From Sebastes aleutianus (Eukaryota; Chordata; Actinopteri; Perciformes; Sebastidae), in contig CAKAKS010000067.1 in assembly GCA_916700875.1 (NCBI GenBank), forward strand, positions 1,337,409 through 1,401,408: a DNA stretch of 64,000 bases. Direction: 5' to 3'. The position numbers were made by a program, and so were the translations under genes. The first letter of the stretch is position 1; each line of letters begins with the position of its first letter. The notes below the pieces were generated by a model. It was given only the letters and a program-made list of their open reading frames with translations. It did not search any database and had not been told where the DNA came from. Positions 23,201 through 31,070 of this stretch are shown here, in pieces.

Positions 23201-26200
23201 CAAAAATGGTCCGTCAGAGTCCGACATCAGAACTGCACCCATAGCAACGGTCTGTTATAACGAAATTACAGACCGCAGAACGTCGTGATTGATCAATCAG
23301 AATCAAGTATTCAACACAGCCGTGTAATAAACAAACATAATATCATAATATTACGTTAATCACATTGTCATATTGCTTATTACCTCCGCCAAGGCCGAAG
23401 GCCTAGGAAGGTTATGTTTTCAGCGGCGTTGGTTTGTTGGTTTGTTTGTTGTTTTTTGTCTGTTAGCAGGATTACTCCAAAAGTTTGCGATCATTTTTTG
23501 GAGGGCTGGAGTGTGGCACAATGAACAATCCATTATATTTGCTGGTGATCAGGATCATGATCCTGATTCAGGAATTCTTTTTACGGATTCCGATCAGCAT
23601 GAGCATTAAGACCACAGTGTATAACACATCATACACATCAGTGTAACTGATGACGCGTTGATGACGTGTGACCCCGCCTCCTTCTGAGAGCAGAGAGATA
23701 CGTGTGTGGATGTGTGGCGAGACATCGAGGTGCAGCGGCAGCTGCTGGCCGTCCGCAGTGAGAAAGAAAAAAGCAGTAGTAGACAGGATGAGAGACAATG
23801 TAGTGTATCATTATACAGACAAGGAGGCGGGGTCACGCGTCATCACCGCTTCATAAGCTACACTGCGCATGTGTTATACCCTGTGGTCTTAATGCTCAGG
23901 CTGATCGGAATCCATCCTGATCATGATCTGGATCGCCACCAAAATCTAATGGATTGTTCATTGTGCTACACTCCACCCCTCCAAACATTTCATTCAAATC
24001 CATTGTGGACTTTTGGAGTAATCCTGCTAACAGACAGACGGACAGAGAGACAGATAGACAAACCAACAAACAATCAAACAAACCAACACCAGTGAAAACA
24101 TACTTGGCCTTGGCGGAGGTAATTATATGAATGTTTATTTATGTACAGGTCTAATATTATTACGCGATTTGTTTAATTTCTCTACCGTTTGGCAGCAGTC
24201 ACTGAATTTTGCCATTTATGGACGTGAACCTGACAGCAGCAGGTAGCTAGCAAAGATCATCTTTCTCAACTGTATTATTATTACTTATTAACTGAGTTTT
24301 AAAATGCTTCTCTAATCAAGAAGGCCTCATGCTAACTTTGTGGAGACAGACCTGGGATCAGATCACACTGACAGTCTGGACATTATGGAAGCCTCAATTT
24401 AACTACATGTTCTCTCTCTTCATCTGCAAGATTAAAGAAAAACAAAGATTAAAAGTCTGCAGAATTGAGAGAGGGATGAGAAGTATTGTTTCATGTCAAA
24501 CAGTGAGATAAGATTAGCTGAATGCTGATGTGAAAAGAAAAATGTTACTCAAAGAAGTATATATCAAACTGTTTAGTCATCAAATGCATGAAGTAAATAT
24601 AAGCTGTCCTCTTTCATAATAACATATTTTTTTATTTTTGTGTCATGACAGACTTTTAGGCTGTGGGATCTCAGATATTCACTGTGAAGTTGTGGCCTCA
24701 GCTCTGAAGTCCAACCCCTCCCATCTGAGAGAGTTGGACCTGAGTATAAACGAGCTGAAGGATTCAGGAGTGAAGCTAATCTCTGCTGGACTGGAGAGTC
24801 CAAACTGTAGACTGGAGATTCTGAGGTCAGTTCACTGACTGTAGCTTATGTAGTTTGTACACACACTCTCTACGCACTGGCTCTGCTCCAGATGGCTCTA
24901 GAGAGGGACTTTCCGCGTATTTGCGCCGGCCACTGTAGCTCTCCAACACGCTTGGCACACAGGAGAGGCTTCAGTTGGTTGCAATCTCCTCACCTCACCG
25001 CTAAATACCGCCAGATCCTACAAACTGGACCTTTAACCACAGACCTTATTTCAGGAATCTAACTAAAAATCCATTCAAAAAACCCATTGACTTCCAGACG
25101 AGGGAACAGGAAGTGCTAAAATGCTAACTCATTTCTGGGTTTTAGGACTCATTACAAGCCCCCAGGAAGACCGCCGGTCTCAATCCCAACTTTCTTAGTG
25201 GCCAAACGGCGGCTTCTGTGTCAGTCTGGTCATGCATTGGACCCAAAAATACTTTTTCCCATAGACTTACAATGGGAAAGAGACGTCTGTAACTCAGCGG
25301 ATAATTTTTTTTTAGGTAAATCAACTTCCCAGTACGAACACTCTAATAGCCCTTATTTAAAAAATAAGTCTTTAAAGTTGTAACACGCACTAATTGCCGA
25401 ATCCAGAGTTATTTCCCTTCCTCAGTTCATGTGAATGAGACCCAGACTGAGGCTGGAGGACAAGCCGTGGCGACGGCGTGACGTTAGGACCCCGTGACCG
25501 AGTCATGTGACTGAGCTGACGCTACTATGTGCCCAAGATCCGGGTACTTTTCCAAACGGAAGTTGAGCCATTTAGGCTTCATGCGCCACTGAGCAACTTT
25601 CATAGGAATGAACGGCGCCCCGCCTCCAACGCTGTATCCAGTTCTTTTAATACATCCATGACTCATTCCTGTAGCACTCTATTTGAACATGTCTACAGGT
25701 GCAGCACTCTTCAACAAACACGTATTGCACCAACTGGGCACATAAGTGATGATTATGAATGACACCATCAAATTAGAGGTTTCTATGGTTCTAAGTTATT
25801 CCCACGTTCTTTTTGACAGCAGATCTAACTGTGTTCTGTTTTCATGTCAGCATTGTCTAATTATTTGAAGCCGCAGACATTTCGATGGCATCAAAAACCA
25901 AATAAATATTCTGCTTCAGAAACATCTTTGCAGGTTCATATTTTTTTCAAGTCATTATTCCTTCTATCTGTGAAGCAATCCCCGTATAACCTAAGTGTTA
26001 TGAGATGAGGACAAAATCCAGTCTTGTTCTGAGTATAATGACCTGTAAAGTTGATCTTAAACTAATAGGAGTCTTCAGCAGTCTGAGTTAGATGTATTAG
26101 GGCTGGGTGACTTGGAGAAAATCAAATATCACAATATTTTTGACTAAATACTTTGATATCGATATTGCAACGATATTGTAGGATTGACCGTTGGTGCTTT

Positions 26201-29200
26201 CACAAAATATTTACACAATGAGATTTTTGATAAATATTCATCAGTAATGTGGATCTCATGACAAAGTGTAAATGACAAATAATAGAACAGCTAGAACAGT
26301 CTGGTAAGTTCAGATAATTACATCACTTTAATGTAATGTAGCCTTTAAAACCAGGAAAAGACAACACTTATGTCATATCACGACATTACGATATCCAAAA
26401 TCTAAGGTGATATCTCGTCTCATATCACGATATTGATATAATATGGATATATTGCCCAGCCTAGGTATGTATCCAGTCAGTATGTTGTGTTTGACAGTTT
26501 CCCTGTTGAGCTGCAGGAGGATTAGTAACTCAAAGAGGGAATTTGGTACTAAACAGTCTGTAACTTTGGTAAACACTAGGGGCGGGAAAAAAATCGATTC
26601 GCCTGTCTATCGCAATTTTTTCTTTACAATTTTGAAATCGATTTTTTAATGCCAGAATCAATATATTTGCTTCATCTGAGTCTATGTGAAGGTAGAAGGA
26701 AGTTACCGCTTTTATTGTTGTAGTCTGAGTAACGTGACGTCATATCCGTTAACTAAAACAAACCGCAGCGAACTGAAACAGAAAATATAAAACGTTGGAG
26801 GGTCAGCGTGGATACGACCTGAACCCTCACATGTTAAATCCAGCGTGGTTAACACTACACATCCAGTAAAGGATGGAAACACTTTGGGTTTCACACATTG
26901 CAGGAAAAGCAGAGCTAGACATCACGGCTAAAGCTGCATGCTAACTCTGTCACTGACAGGAAACGTTATCGTATCGAGGTAACCTGCGGTCGAGCCGTCT
27001 GTCACTCTCATCTCCGTGGTCAACGCTACAACTGTAGAGCACCCATATAAACCTGAACACGTGATTGGATTATTAAGTGATTTTTATCTTCATCATTTAT
27101 TCTTTATTCAGATTGATGAGCTGCAGGTTGTCAGAGATCAGCTGTGCTTCTCTGATCTCAGCTCTGAAGTCCAACCCCTCCCATCTGAGAGAGCTGGAGC
27201 TGAGCCGCAACGAGATGCAGGATTCAGATGTGAAGCCACTGTTTGATCTTGTGGAGAGTCCACACTGTAGACTGGAGACTCTGAGGTCAGTAGACAGTCG
27301 GAGTCGGTCCATGCTGGTTTCAGCAGTATTGTTGTGATGTGTTTCCTCCGATAAGCTGTGTGAGGAGAACGGTGACACACAGAGAGAGAGAGAACAGTCA
27401 GCCAATCAGATCAGCCAGAAGCTTGTTGTGATCATGTGTTAGAGTTGATGTGAAGAAGATGTTGTAGTTGTGTTCATGTCTCCAGGAAATAAAGCTGGAT
27501 TACAGCTGACAGCATCACAACATGTATAGAGACAGTGGTCCTCATCCATCAAACTGTCGTACCATCAAATCTGATCAGAAAGTCTTTGTTCTCTCATTGA
27601 TCAGTTCATCTCTGTCACAGCTCTGAGATCAGTCTGACTGAGGCCTTTGCTTTTTATCTTCATCATTTATTCTTTATTCAGATTGTGGAGCTGCAGTTTG
27701 TCAGATATCAGCTGTGCTTCTCTGGCCTCAGCTCTTAAGTCCAACCCCTCCCATCTGAGAGAGCTGAATCTGAGCCTCAACAAGCTGCTGGATTCAGGAG
27801 TGAAGCTCCTGTGTGGTTTTCTGGAGAGTCCACACTGTAGACTGGAGACTCTGAGGTCAGACACCATTTTTTACTTGTGTACTGAGATTAATATGATGTG
27901 AAAGTTGTGGTGACACTAAACTGCAGACATAAGGCTGATATTATACTAATCCACACTGAGGGCCCTACAGTATCTTACACCCAGCGCAAAGCAGCGCACA
28001 GCACTGACGCAGTCGTCCTTTTCATGCCCACGTTATGTAAGTAGCAGATGTACTTTTGCTGATTTGTTTGTTACCTGATTTTCTTCCCTTTCCCCCAAAA
28101 TCCATCCTGACATATTTGACATCTTTAAAAAACTTTGAGATCTTGAGTTGAATCTTGAATCAGTTTCTGTGGTTTTTATTTGTGTTTGGCTGCTCAATAT
28201 GAGTTTTTATAGATCCACTGGTGGAGCTGTCAGAGTTTAAGAGGTGAAGTCACTACGTCTTTATTGAAATAGCAGCACGTTGTCATTAATATTAATGAAC
28301 GCTCTGTTTCACTGTTTGTATTTTACAGTTTTTAACCTGCATCCTGTTGGCTTCAGGTGTTTGGAGTTTACATTTTCTAAACTTCTACGTTCTAAACCTT
28401 CTTCCACTCTGAACTCATTATTAAACATTGAATGATTTCAAGCAGGAACGTTGTCTTCTAAACTTACATCGTTTATTCTTTATTCAGATTGAGGGACTGC
28501 AGTTTGTCAAGGATCAGCTGTGCTTCTCTGGTCTCAGCTCTGAAGTCCAACCCCTCCCATCTGAGAGAGCTGGAGCTGAGTGAAAACAACCTGCAGGATT
28601 CAGGAGTGAAGCTCCTGTGTAGTTTTCTGGAGAGTCCACACTGTAAACTGGAGACTCTGGGGTCAGTTCACTGACTCTTTGTTACTATTATAGATATTAT
28701 AGGTTTAATTTATAATTGAACCTAATTTATGTACAAACATATCTTACATCCATAAAGTTGTTAATATCCTTTTCTTCATATTTTCATGTTTCTTGAACTA
28801 AATTTAGTCTGCAGTCACAAAAGACTTGTGTTTCTTAAAGGAAGTGTAGAAAATGTCCACTGTTAGTTGTTAAAGTAAATGAATGTTTATCATTGTTGGT
28901 AAATGGTCACATCTGGAAACAGAAGATCCTCTGAACTAATATTGGTTTTACATTGATCAAGTTTACTTCATGAAATAGAAATATTTCTCTGGTTTCTGAT
29001 TGTTTCAACATTTTCCACAAATAATGTCTTATTGATATTGATCCTACAGCACACACACATAGATGAATACAGAGATCAGCAGCATGTTATTGATGTGTGT
29101 TGACATGAACAGGTGTATGAATGTTTTGGTTACATTTGGATGATGTCTGCAGAAGGCTGATATTATGATGATCCACAATAACACAATGACAAAGTCACTC

Positions 29201-29993
29201 TACTCATTTCAGGGAAAAGATCATTGATTAGGACATAGTGATGTTGAGCTACACATTTAAAACCTGAACACATCTGATTGGATTATAAAGTGTTTTTTAT
29301 CTTCATCATTTATTCTTTATTCAGATTGAGGAACTGCAGTTTGTCAGAGATCAGCTGTGCTTCTCTGGCCTCAGCTCTGAAGTCCAACCCCTCCCATCCG
29401 AGAGAGCTGGATCTGAGTGAAAACAAGCTGCAGGATTCAGATGTGAAGCTGCTGTCTGATCTTGTGGAGAGTCCACACTGTAGACTGGAGATTCTGAGGT
29501 CAGTAGACAGTCGGAGTCGGTCCATGCTGGTTTCAGCAGTATTGTTGTGATGTGTTTCCTCCGTTAAGCTGTGAGAGGAGAATGGTGACACACAGAGAGA
29601 GACATTTAGTAACCATGATGTAGTCTGCCCAAAGAGCTATTAAAGGAGAGTAACGGGATGAGGATGTGGAGTTTTAGCGTCTTTTGTAACTCGTTCCAGT
29701 CACTAGGGGCAGCAAACTGGAGTGAGTGACGACCAGAGGAGGTGCAGACTTTAGGAACGACCATACTGAGGAATTTGCTAGAAGATAAATTGTGGTTACT
29801 TTTGGAGATATTGAGTAGTGAGTGGAGATATGGAGGTTGGTTCTGCCAATGATAGTTTTATAAATGAACTGTGTGCTGCATCAGTGACTGACAGCTGATG
29901 AAGGGAGTCTCTGTAAACACTGATTCATGATTTCTGTTCTCTTCTTCTCTCATCAGCTGGAAGAAATTTCTGTCAGAGTCATTGATCAGATAA
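11134..29993 (+). CDS. NLR family receptor, FISNA-NACHT-LRR (fish NLRC3/NLRP12-like), gene model
   Basis: Cytosolic pattern-recognition receptor of the large fish NLR-C group. Proposed exons: first coding exon 11134-11283 or its duplicate 13224-13373; 15081-15197; 18053-18148; FISNA-NACHT 18938-20728; LRR exons 24652-24825, 27112-27285, 27682-27855, 28488-28661 and 29325-29498; last exon 29957-29993. Every junction can be joined in one phase (two bases, then one) with no internal stop. Family members oligomerise through the ATP-binding NACHT domain and are thought to regulate innate immune signalling. No CARD or PYD is visible before FISNA, and no B30.2 (PRY-SPRY) domain after the LRRs, although many relatives carry one. 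Exons 3 and 4 and the choice of first exon are the least certain parts. Confidence 0.85.
11284..12699. other. NLR intronic stretch with DNA-transposon remnants
   Basis: 11287-11360 resembles 16976-17048, so part of this intron was duplicated. CAGTGGTTCTCAACC at 11362 is a hAT/Charlie-like terminus; its partner end was not found. 11640-12243 carries ACATACCTGCTAACTTTGAG at the left and repeated ACGGGAGTCTCCCGGTAAAA at the right, the layout of a common fish hAT-like element, truncated at the right. 12244-12699 shows nothing recognisable. Confidence 0.5.
12700..12869 (+). promoter_or_regulatory. NLR promoter and non-coding exon 1, copy 2
   Basis: Same leader as copy 1, ending GGCTGAAGCAGG before a GTGAGT donor at 12870. 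It differs from copies 1 and 3 by carrying GAAAGTGAAAGT at 12787-12798, a perfect match to the IRF-binding consensus GAAASYGAAASY. Confidence 0.6.
12787..12798 (+). promoter_or_regulatory. candidate IRF/ISRE-like element
   Basis: GAAAGTGAAAGT fits the interferon-regulatory-factor consensus exactly and lies about 70 bp before the exon 1 donor of copy 2. The corresponding site in copy 1 is reduced to CTAAAAGTG (near 10726) and copy 3 is similarly reduced. The function is inferred. Confidence 0.45.
13224..13373 (+). CDS. NLR first coding exon, copy 2
   Basis: Acceptor GTGTTACCTCTCAG; ATG at 13243; peptide begins [18 protein letters not shown] and ends NEPGPSESK in phase 2 before GTAAGAG. It is nearest to the rest of the gene and has the IRF-like site upstream, so it is the more likely functional first exon, though copy 1 is equally intact. 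Differences from copy 1 are a few substitutions in the middle of the exon. Confidence 0.75.
13374..14471. other. NLR intron, segmental-duplication copy
   Basis: 13374-14215 matches 43010-43536 plus 45907-46214 and is therefore the copy without the hAT insertion. The empty target TTGTAGAG is at 13894-13901. 13795-13860 is partly repeated at about 14235-14300. No exon seen. Confidence 0.75.
14472..14777. mobile_element. TTAA-flanked non-autonomous element, 306-bp deletion derivative
   Basis: TTAA then AGGGACTATTTGTAAC at the left; GTTACAAACAGTCCCT then TTAA at the right. Left and right portions match the 724-bp element at 6954-7677, whose middle is missing here. Confidence 0.75.
15081..15197 (+). 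CDS. NLR exon 3 (SMKSD / NEPGPSD repeat exon)
   Basis: Acceptor CAGCTACATTTTCAG. One base completes the lysine codon of the previous exon and 38 codons follow with no stop, including [17 protein letters not shown] and [11 protein letters not shown], ending AA before GTAAGAG. It is a diverged duplicate of the first coding exon without its start codon. Fish NLR genes often carry several such short N-terminal repeat exons. Intact phase on both sides supports use. Confidence 0.7.
15198..15986. other. NLR intron, no further exon recognised
   Basis: Contains a GGGTCGGCGCCAGAGTG / GGGGCGGACGGGC segment near 15434, resembling the end of a dispersed fish DNA element, and a GC-richer block 15660-15800. 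No coding exon supported. Confidence 0.4.
15987..16502. repeat. 43-bp minisatellite, 12 copies
   Basis: 516 bp is exactly 12 units of 43 bp. The unit begins GTAGTGAAATAAGGAGG and ends AGATAACTCCTCA, with a few unit variants (AATAAGG or AATGAGG; GGCCACAG or GGCTACAG). Each unit holds AGGAG and CTCCT at opposite ends, so each can fold back on itself. Confidence 0.95.
16503..17265. other. NLR intron, partial duplicate of exon-2 downstream sequence
   Basis: 16976-17048 resembles 11287-11360, the sequence after first-exon copy 1, but no exon copy precedes it. Nothing else recognised. Confidence 0.5.
17266..17687. repeat. large inverted repeat (fold-back element)
   Basis: Two arms of about 165-170 bp (17266-17430 and 17518-17687) are near reverse complements, around an 87-bp spacer. 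The outer ends read GGGAAACCACGAGGTGGCAGC and, inverted, GCTGACACCTTGTGGTTTCCC. Both arms contain the words TTATAAGTGTTTATTGTTAAC and AAATAAACATGCTGT, in opposite orientation. It is probably a non-autonomous fold-back DNA element. Confidence 0.8.
18053..18148 (+). CDS. NLR exon 4, short linker exon (tentative)
   Basis: Follows GTCTCCACAGAG, where the second of two adjacent AG sites (18051-18052) gives the phase that joins exon 3. It encodes [20 protein letters not shown] and then [10 protein letters not shown], ending AA before GTAAGAC. The other two frames contain stops. Short acidic linker exons ahead of FISNA are common in this family. The exon is tentative because it depends on the downstream acceptor. 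Confidence 0.55.
18482..18662 (+). mobile_element. SINE/LINE-type 3' end repeat, copy 1
   Basis: Begins GGGAGTTTTTCCTTGCCATT, contains CTCATGGGGGATCTCTTG and TAGACCTGCTCTATATGAAA, and ends in AAATAAATTGAATTGAACTG-type tails. A second copy in the same orientation lies at about 36862-37020. The body and tail match the 3' region of L2-related SINE/LINE families in fish. Confidence 0.65.
18938..20728 (+). CDS. NLR FISNA-NACHT exon
   Basis: One 1791-nt exon of about 597 codons, open throughout. Start: [20 protein letters not shown] begins the FISNA region. Walker A GVAGVGKT is at exon residues 96-103, Walker B IFDGLDE at about 170-176, then ITSRPAAA (sensor region), [14 protein letters not shown] and [12 protein letters not shown] in the winged-helix part. 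The reading frame extends upstream to 18789, but that stretch is intron with a pyrimidine tract. Of three consecutive AGs (ends 18930, 18933, 18937) only the last keeps phase with the preceding exons. The donor is GTAAGT at 20729. NACHT binds and hydrolyses ATP/GTP for oligomerisation. All core motifs are present, so the domain looks functional. Confidence 0.95.
23041..23154. repeat. inverted repeat, 39-bp arms
   Basis: Arms 23041-23079 and 23116-23154 are reverse complements with two mismatches (ATAATGTACAGC...GAAAGAATCC). The spacer is 36 bp. This fits the middle of a fold-back DNA element. Confidence 0.8.
23379..24123. mobile_element. palindromic DNA element, ATTACCTCCGCC termini
   Basis: Ends ATTACCTCCGCCAAGGCC and, inverted, TTGGCCTTGGCGGAGGTAAT. 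Long arms match inwards: TGTTAGCAGGATTACTCCAA versus its complement; GGATTCCGATCAG versus CTGATCGGAATCC; GACCCCGCCTCCTT versus AAGGAGGCGGGGTC. The whole element is therefore nearly one large palindrome. The target duplication is unclear. Short frames inside are not genes. Confidence 0.75.
24652..24825 (+). CDS. NLR LRR exon 1 of 5
   Basis: 174 nt (58 residues, two leucine-rich repeats), acceptor TGTCATGACAG, donor GTCAGT. Reads [20 protein letters not shown], then [20 protein letters not shown]. The phase joins the NACHT exon without a stop. It is the most diverged of the five, with HCEVV where the others have SCASL. Confidence 0.9.
25143..25670. repeat. dispersed repeat, copy 1
   Basis: Shares with 30285-31070, in the same order, CCCATAGACTTACA(A/T)TGGGAAAGAGACG, CTGTAACTCAGCGGATAATT and CTGTATCCAGTTCT. 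Copy 2 carries an added 28-bp minisatellite. Class unknown. Confidence 0.7.
26098..26464. mobile_element. MITE, GGGCTGGG(T/C) termini
   Basis: Left TTAGGGCTGGGTGACTTGG and right ATATATTGCCCAGCCTAGG form imperfect inverted termini. The interior is rich in ATATCACGATAT-type palindromes. Non-coding. Confidence 0.6.
27112..27285 (+). CDS. NLR LRR exon 2 of 5
   Basis: 174 nt, acceptor ATTCTTTATTCAG, donor GTCAGT. Contains [14 protein letters not shown] and [20 protein letters not shown]. The exon and about 110 bp of downstream intron (27286-27395) are closely repeated at LRR exon 5 (29325-29605), as is the upstream intron end, showing a recent exon duplication. Confidence 0.93.
27682..27855 (+). 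CDS. NLR LRR exon 3 of 5
   Basis: 174 nt, acceptor ATTCTTTATTCAG, donor GTCAGA. Contains [18 protein letters not shown] and [19 protein letters not shown]. It has the same frame and length as its neighbours, and shares with exons 2 and 5 the upstream intron sequence TTTTTATCTTCATCATTT. Confidence 0.93.
28488..28661 (+). CDS. NLR LRR exon 4 of 5
   Basis: 174 nt, acceptor TTTATTCAG, donor GTCAGT. Contains [20 protein letters not shown] and [18 protein letters not shown]. It ends CTGGG instead of the CTGAG seen in the other four, changing the junction residue. No frame break. Confidence 0.92.
29325..29498 (+). CDS. NLR LRR exon 5 of 5
   Basis: 174 nt, acceptor ATTCTTTATTCAG, donor GTCAGT. Contains [20 protein letters not shown] and [19 protein letters not shown]. 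Near-identical flanks to LRR exon 2 indicate a tandem exon duplication. It is joined in phase to the last exon. Confidence 0.93.
29499..29956. other. last NLR intron
   Basis: The first 105 bp duplicate the intron after LRR exon 2. 29610-29870 looks like a dispersed repeat (CAGAGGAGGTGCAGACTTTA, AGGAACGACC) of unknown class. It ends in a good polypyrimidine tract and CATCAG. Confidence 0.5.
29957..29993 (+). CDS. NLR last exon (short C-terminus)
   Basis: Acceptor TTCTTCTCTCATCAG. It encodes [11 protein letters not shown] and stops at TAA 29991-29993, in phase with the LRR exons. The receptor therefore ends shortly after its LRRs, without a B30.2 domain. An AATAAA signal lies 270 bp downstream. 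Confidence 0.75.
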
Positions 29994-30264
29994 GTGGATG
30001 TGTTGAGATGATCAGCCGTGTCCTGATGATCCACAGAGGTTCACCACCTGGACCTGCATCTTATTTTATCTTTTTTTTTTATTATTCATTCATATATTCT
30101 GAACCCAACATGCCTCTGCAGAATAGTTCAGTTTATGACAACATAACTGTAAATTAACACATTTAAATAGATCTTTCTGCTTTGCTTTGTGTCGCAGCTC
30201 CACCCTGTGGAACGATGGAGTTTTGCTGTTTATTTCCACATATTTCTAAATAACAGTGGAAGTT

Positions 30265-30270
30265 AATAAA
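30265..30270 (+). terminator. probable NLR poly(A) signal
   Basis: AATAAA within GTTAATAAAGTTGCC, about 270 nt after the stop codon and just before a dispersed repeat begins near 30285. Confidence 0.6.
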
Positions 30271-30284
30271 GTTGCCCTATTAAA

Positions 30285-31070
30285 ACCAAGCCCTCAGGAA
30301 GAGCGCCGGGCTTTGATGCCCATTTACGTAGTGCCCAAACGGCGGTACTACAACTTCCGTGTCCATCACATGATGCCATTGGGCCCAAAAATACTTCTCC
30401 CATAGACTTACATTGGGAAAGAGACGTCTGTAACTCAGCGGATAATTTTTTTTAGGTAAATCAACTCCCCAGTATGAACGCTCTAATAGTCCTTATTTAA
30501 ATCATTAAGTCCTAAAAGTTGTAAAATGCACTAATAGCTGAATCCAGAGTTATTTCCCTTCCTCCGTTCATGTGAATGAGACCCAGACCGAGGCTGGAGC
30601 GAGGGCTGGGAGGAGGAGTTAAAGGAGCGAGGGCTGGGAGGAGGAGTTAAAGGAGCAAGGGCTGGGAGGAGGAGTTAAAGGAGCGAGGGCTGGGTGGAGG
30701 AGTTAAAGGAGCGAGGGCTGGGTGGAGGAGTTAAAGGAGCGAGGTCTGAGAGGAGGAGTTAAAGGAGCGAGGGCTGGGAGGGCTGGGAGGGCTGGGAGGA
30801 AGAGTTAAAGGAGCGAGGGCTGGGAGGAGGAGTTAAAGGAGCGAGGGCTGGGTGGAGGAGTTAAAGGAGCGAGGGCTGGGAGGAGGAGTTTAAGGAAACA
30901 CTACCGCTCCTGCTCTATGGGCCCAATGGATGAGGAAGATCGCCGGATGATCCGGGTACTTTATCACTCGGCAGTCGAGCATTTAGGCTTCATGCTCCAC
31001 TGAGACACTCTCATAGGAATGAACGGGAGCCTCCGACGCTGTATCCAGTTCTCTTTATACATCCATGATT
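30285..31070. repeat. dispersed repeat, copy 2, with internal 28-bp minisatellite
   Basis: Same family as 25143-25670. About ten units of a 28-bp sequence (GAGCGAGGGCTGGGAGGAGG then AGTTAAAG) lie at 30598-30895; copy 1 lacks this array. Confidence 0.75.
30598..30895. repeat. 28-bp minisatellite, about ten copies
   Basis: Tandem GAGCGAGGGCTGGG(A/T)GGAGG + AGTTAAAG units, with one local expansion of GGGAGGGCT near 30775-30795. Confidence 0.9.

Larger units (their letters stand above)
20729..24651. other. NLR intron between NACHT and LRR exons, repeat-rich
   Basis: 21080-22200 is a dispersed-repeat region with internally repeated ACCGGTGAAATACA words and a remnant near 22130-22190 with GTATCGCGATAC. 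22640-22770 resembles a LINE 3' end (CACTTGGTGGCAGTAATGCA, then GAAGAAGAAG). 23041-23154 is a small inverted repeat and 23379-24123 a palindromic element. No exon found. Confidence 0.6.
24826..27111. other. NLR intron with several dispersed repeats
   Basis: 24878-25035 is a dispersed repeat ending CTGGACCTTTAA. 25143-25670 is a repeat with a second copy at 30285-31070. 26098-26464 runs from TTAGGGCTGGGTGAC to ATATTGCCCAGCCTAGG, an inverted-repeat MITE. 26577-26675 has paired AATCGATT-type words. No exon seen. Confidence 0.55.
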
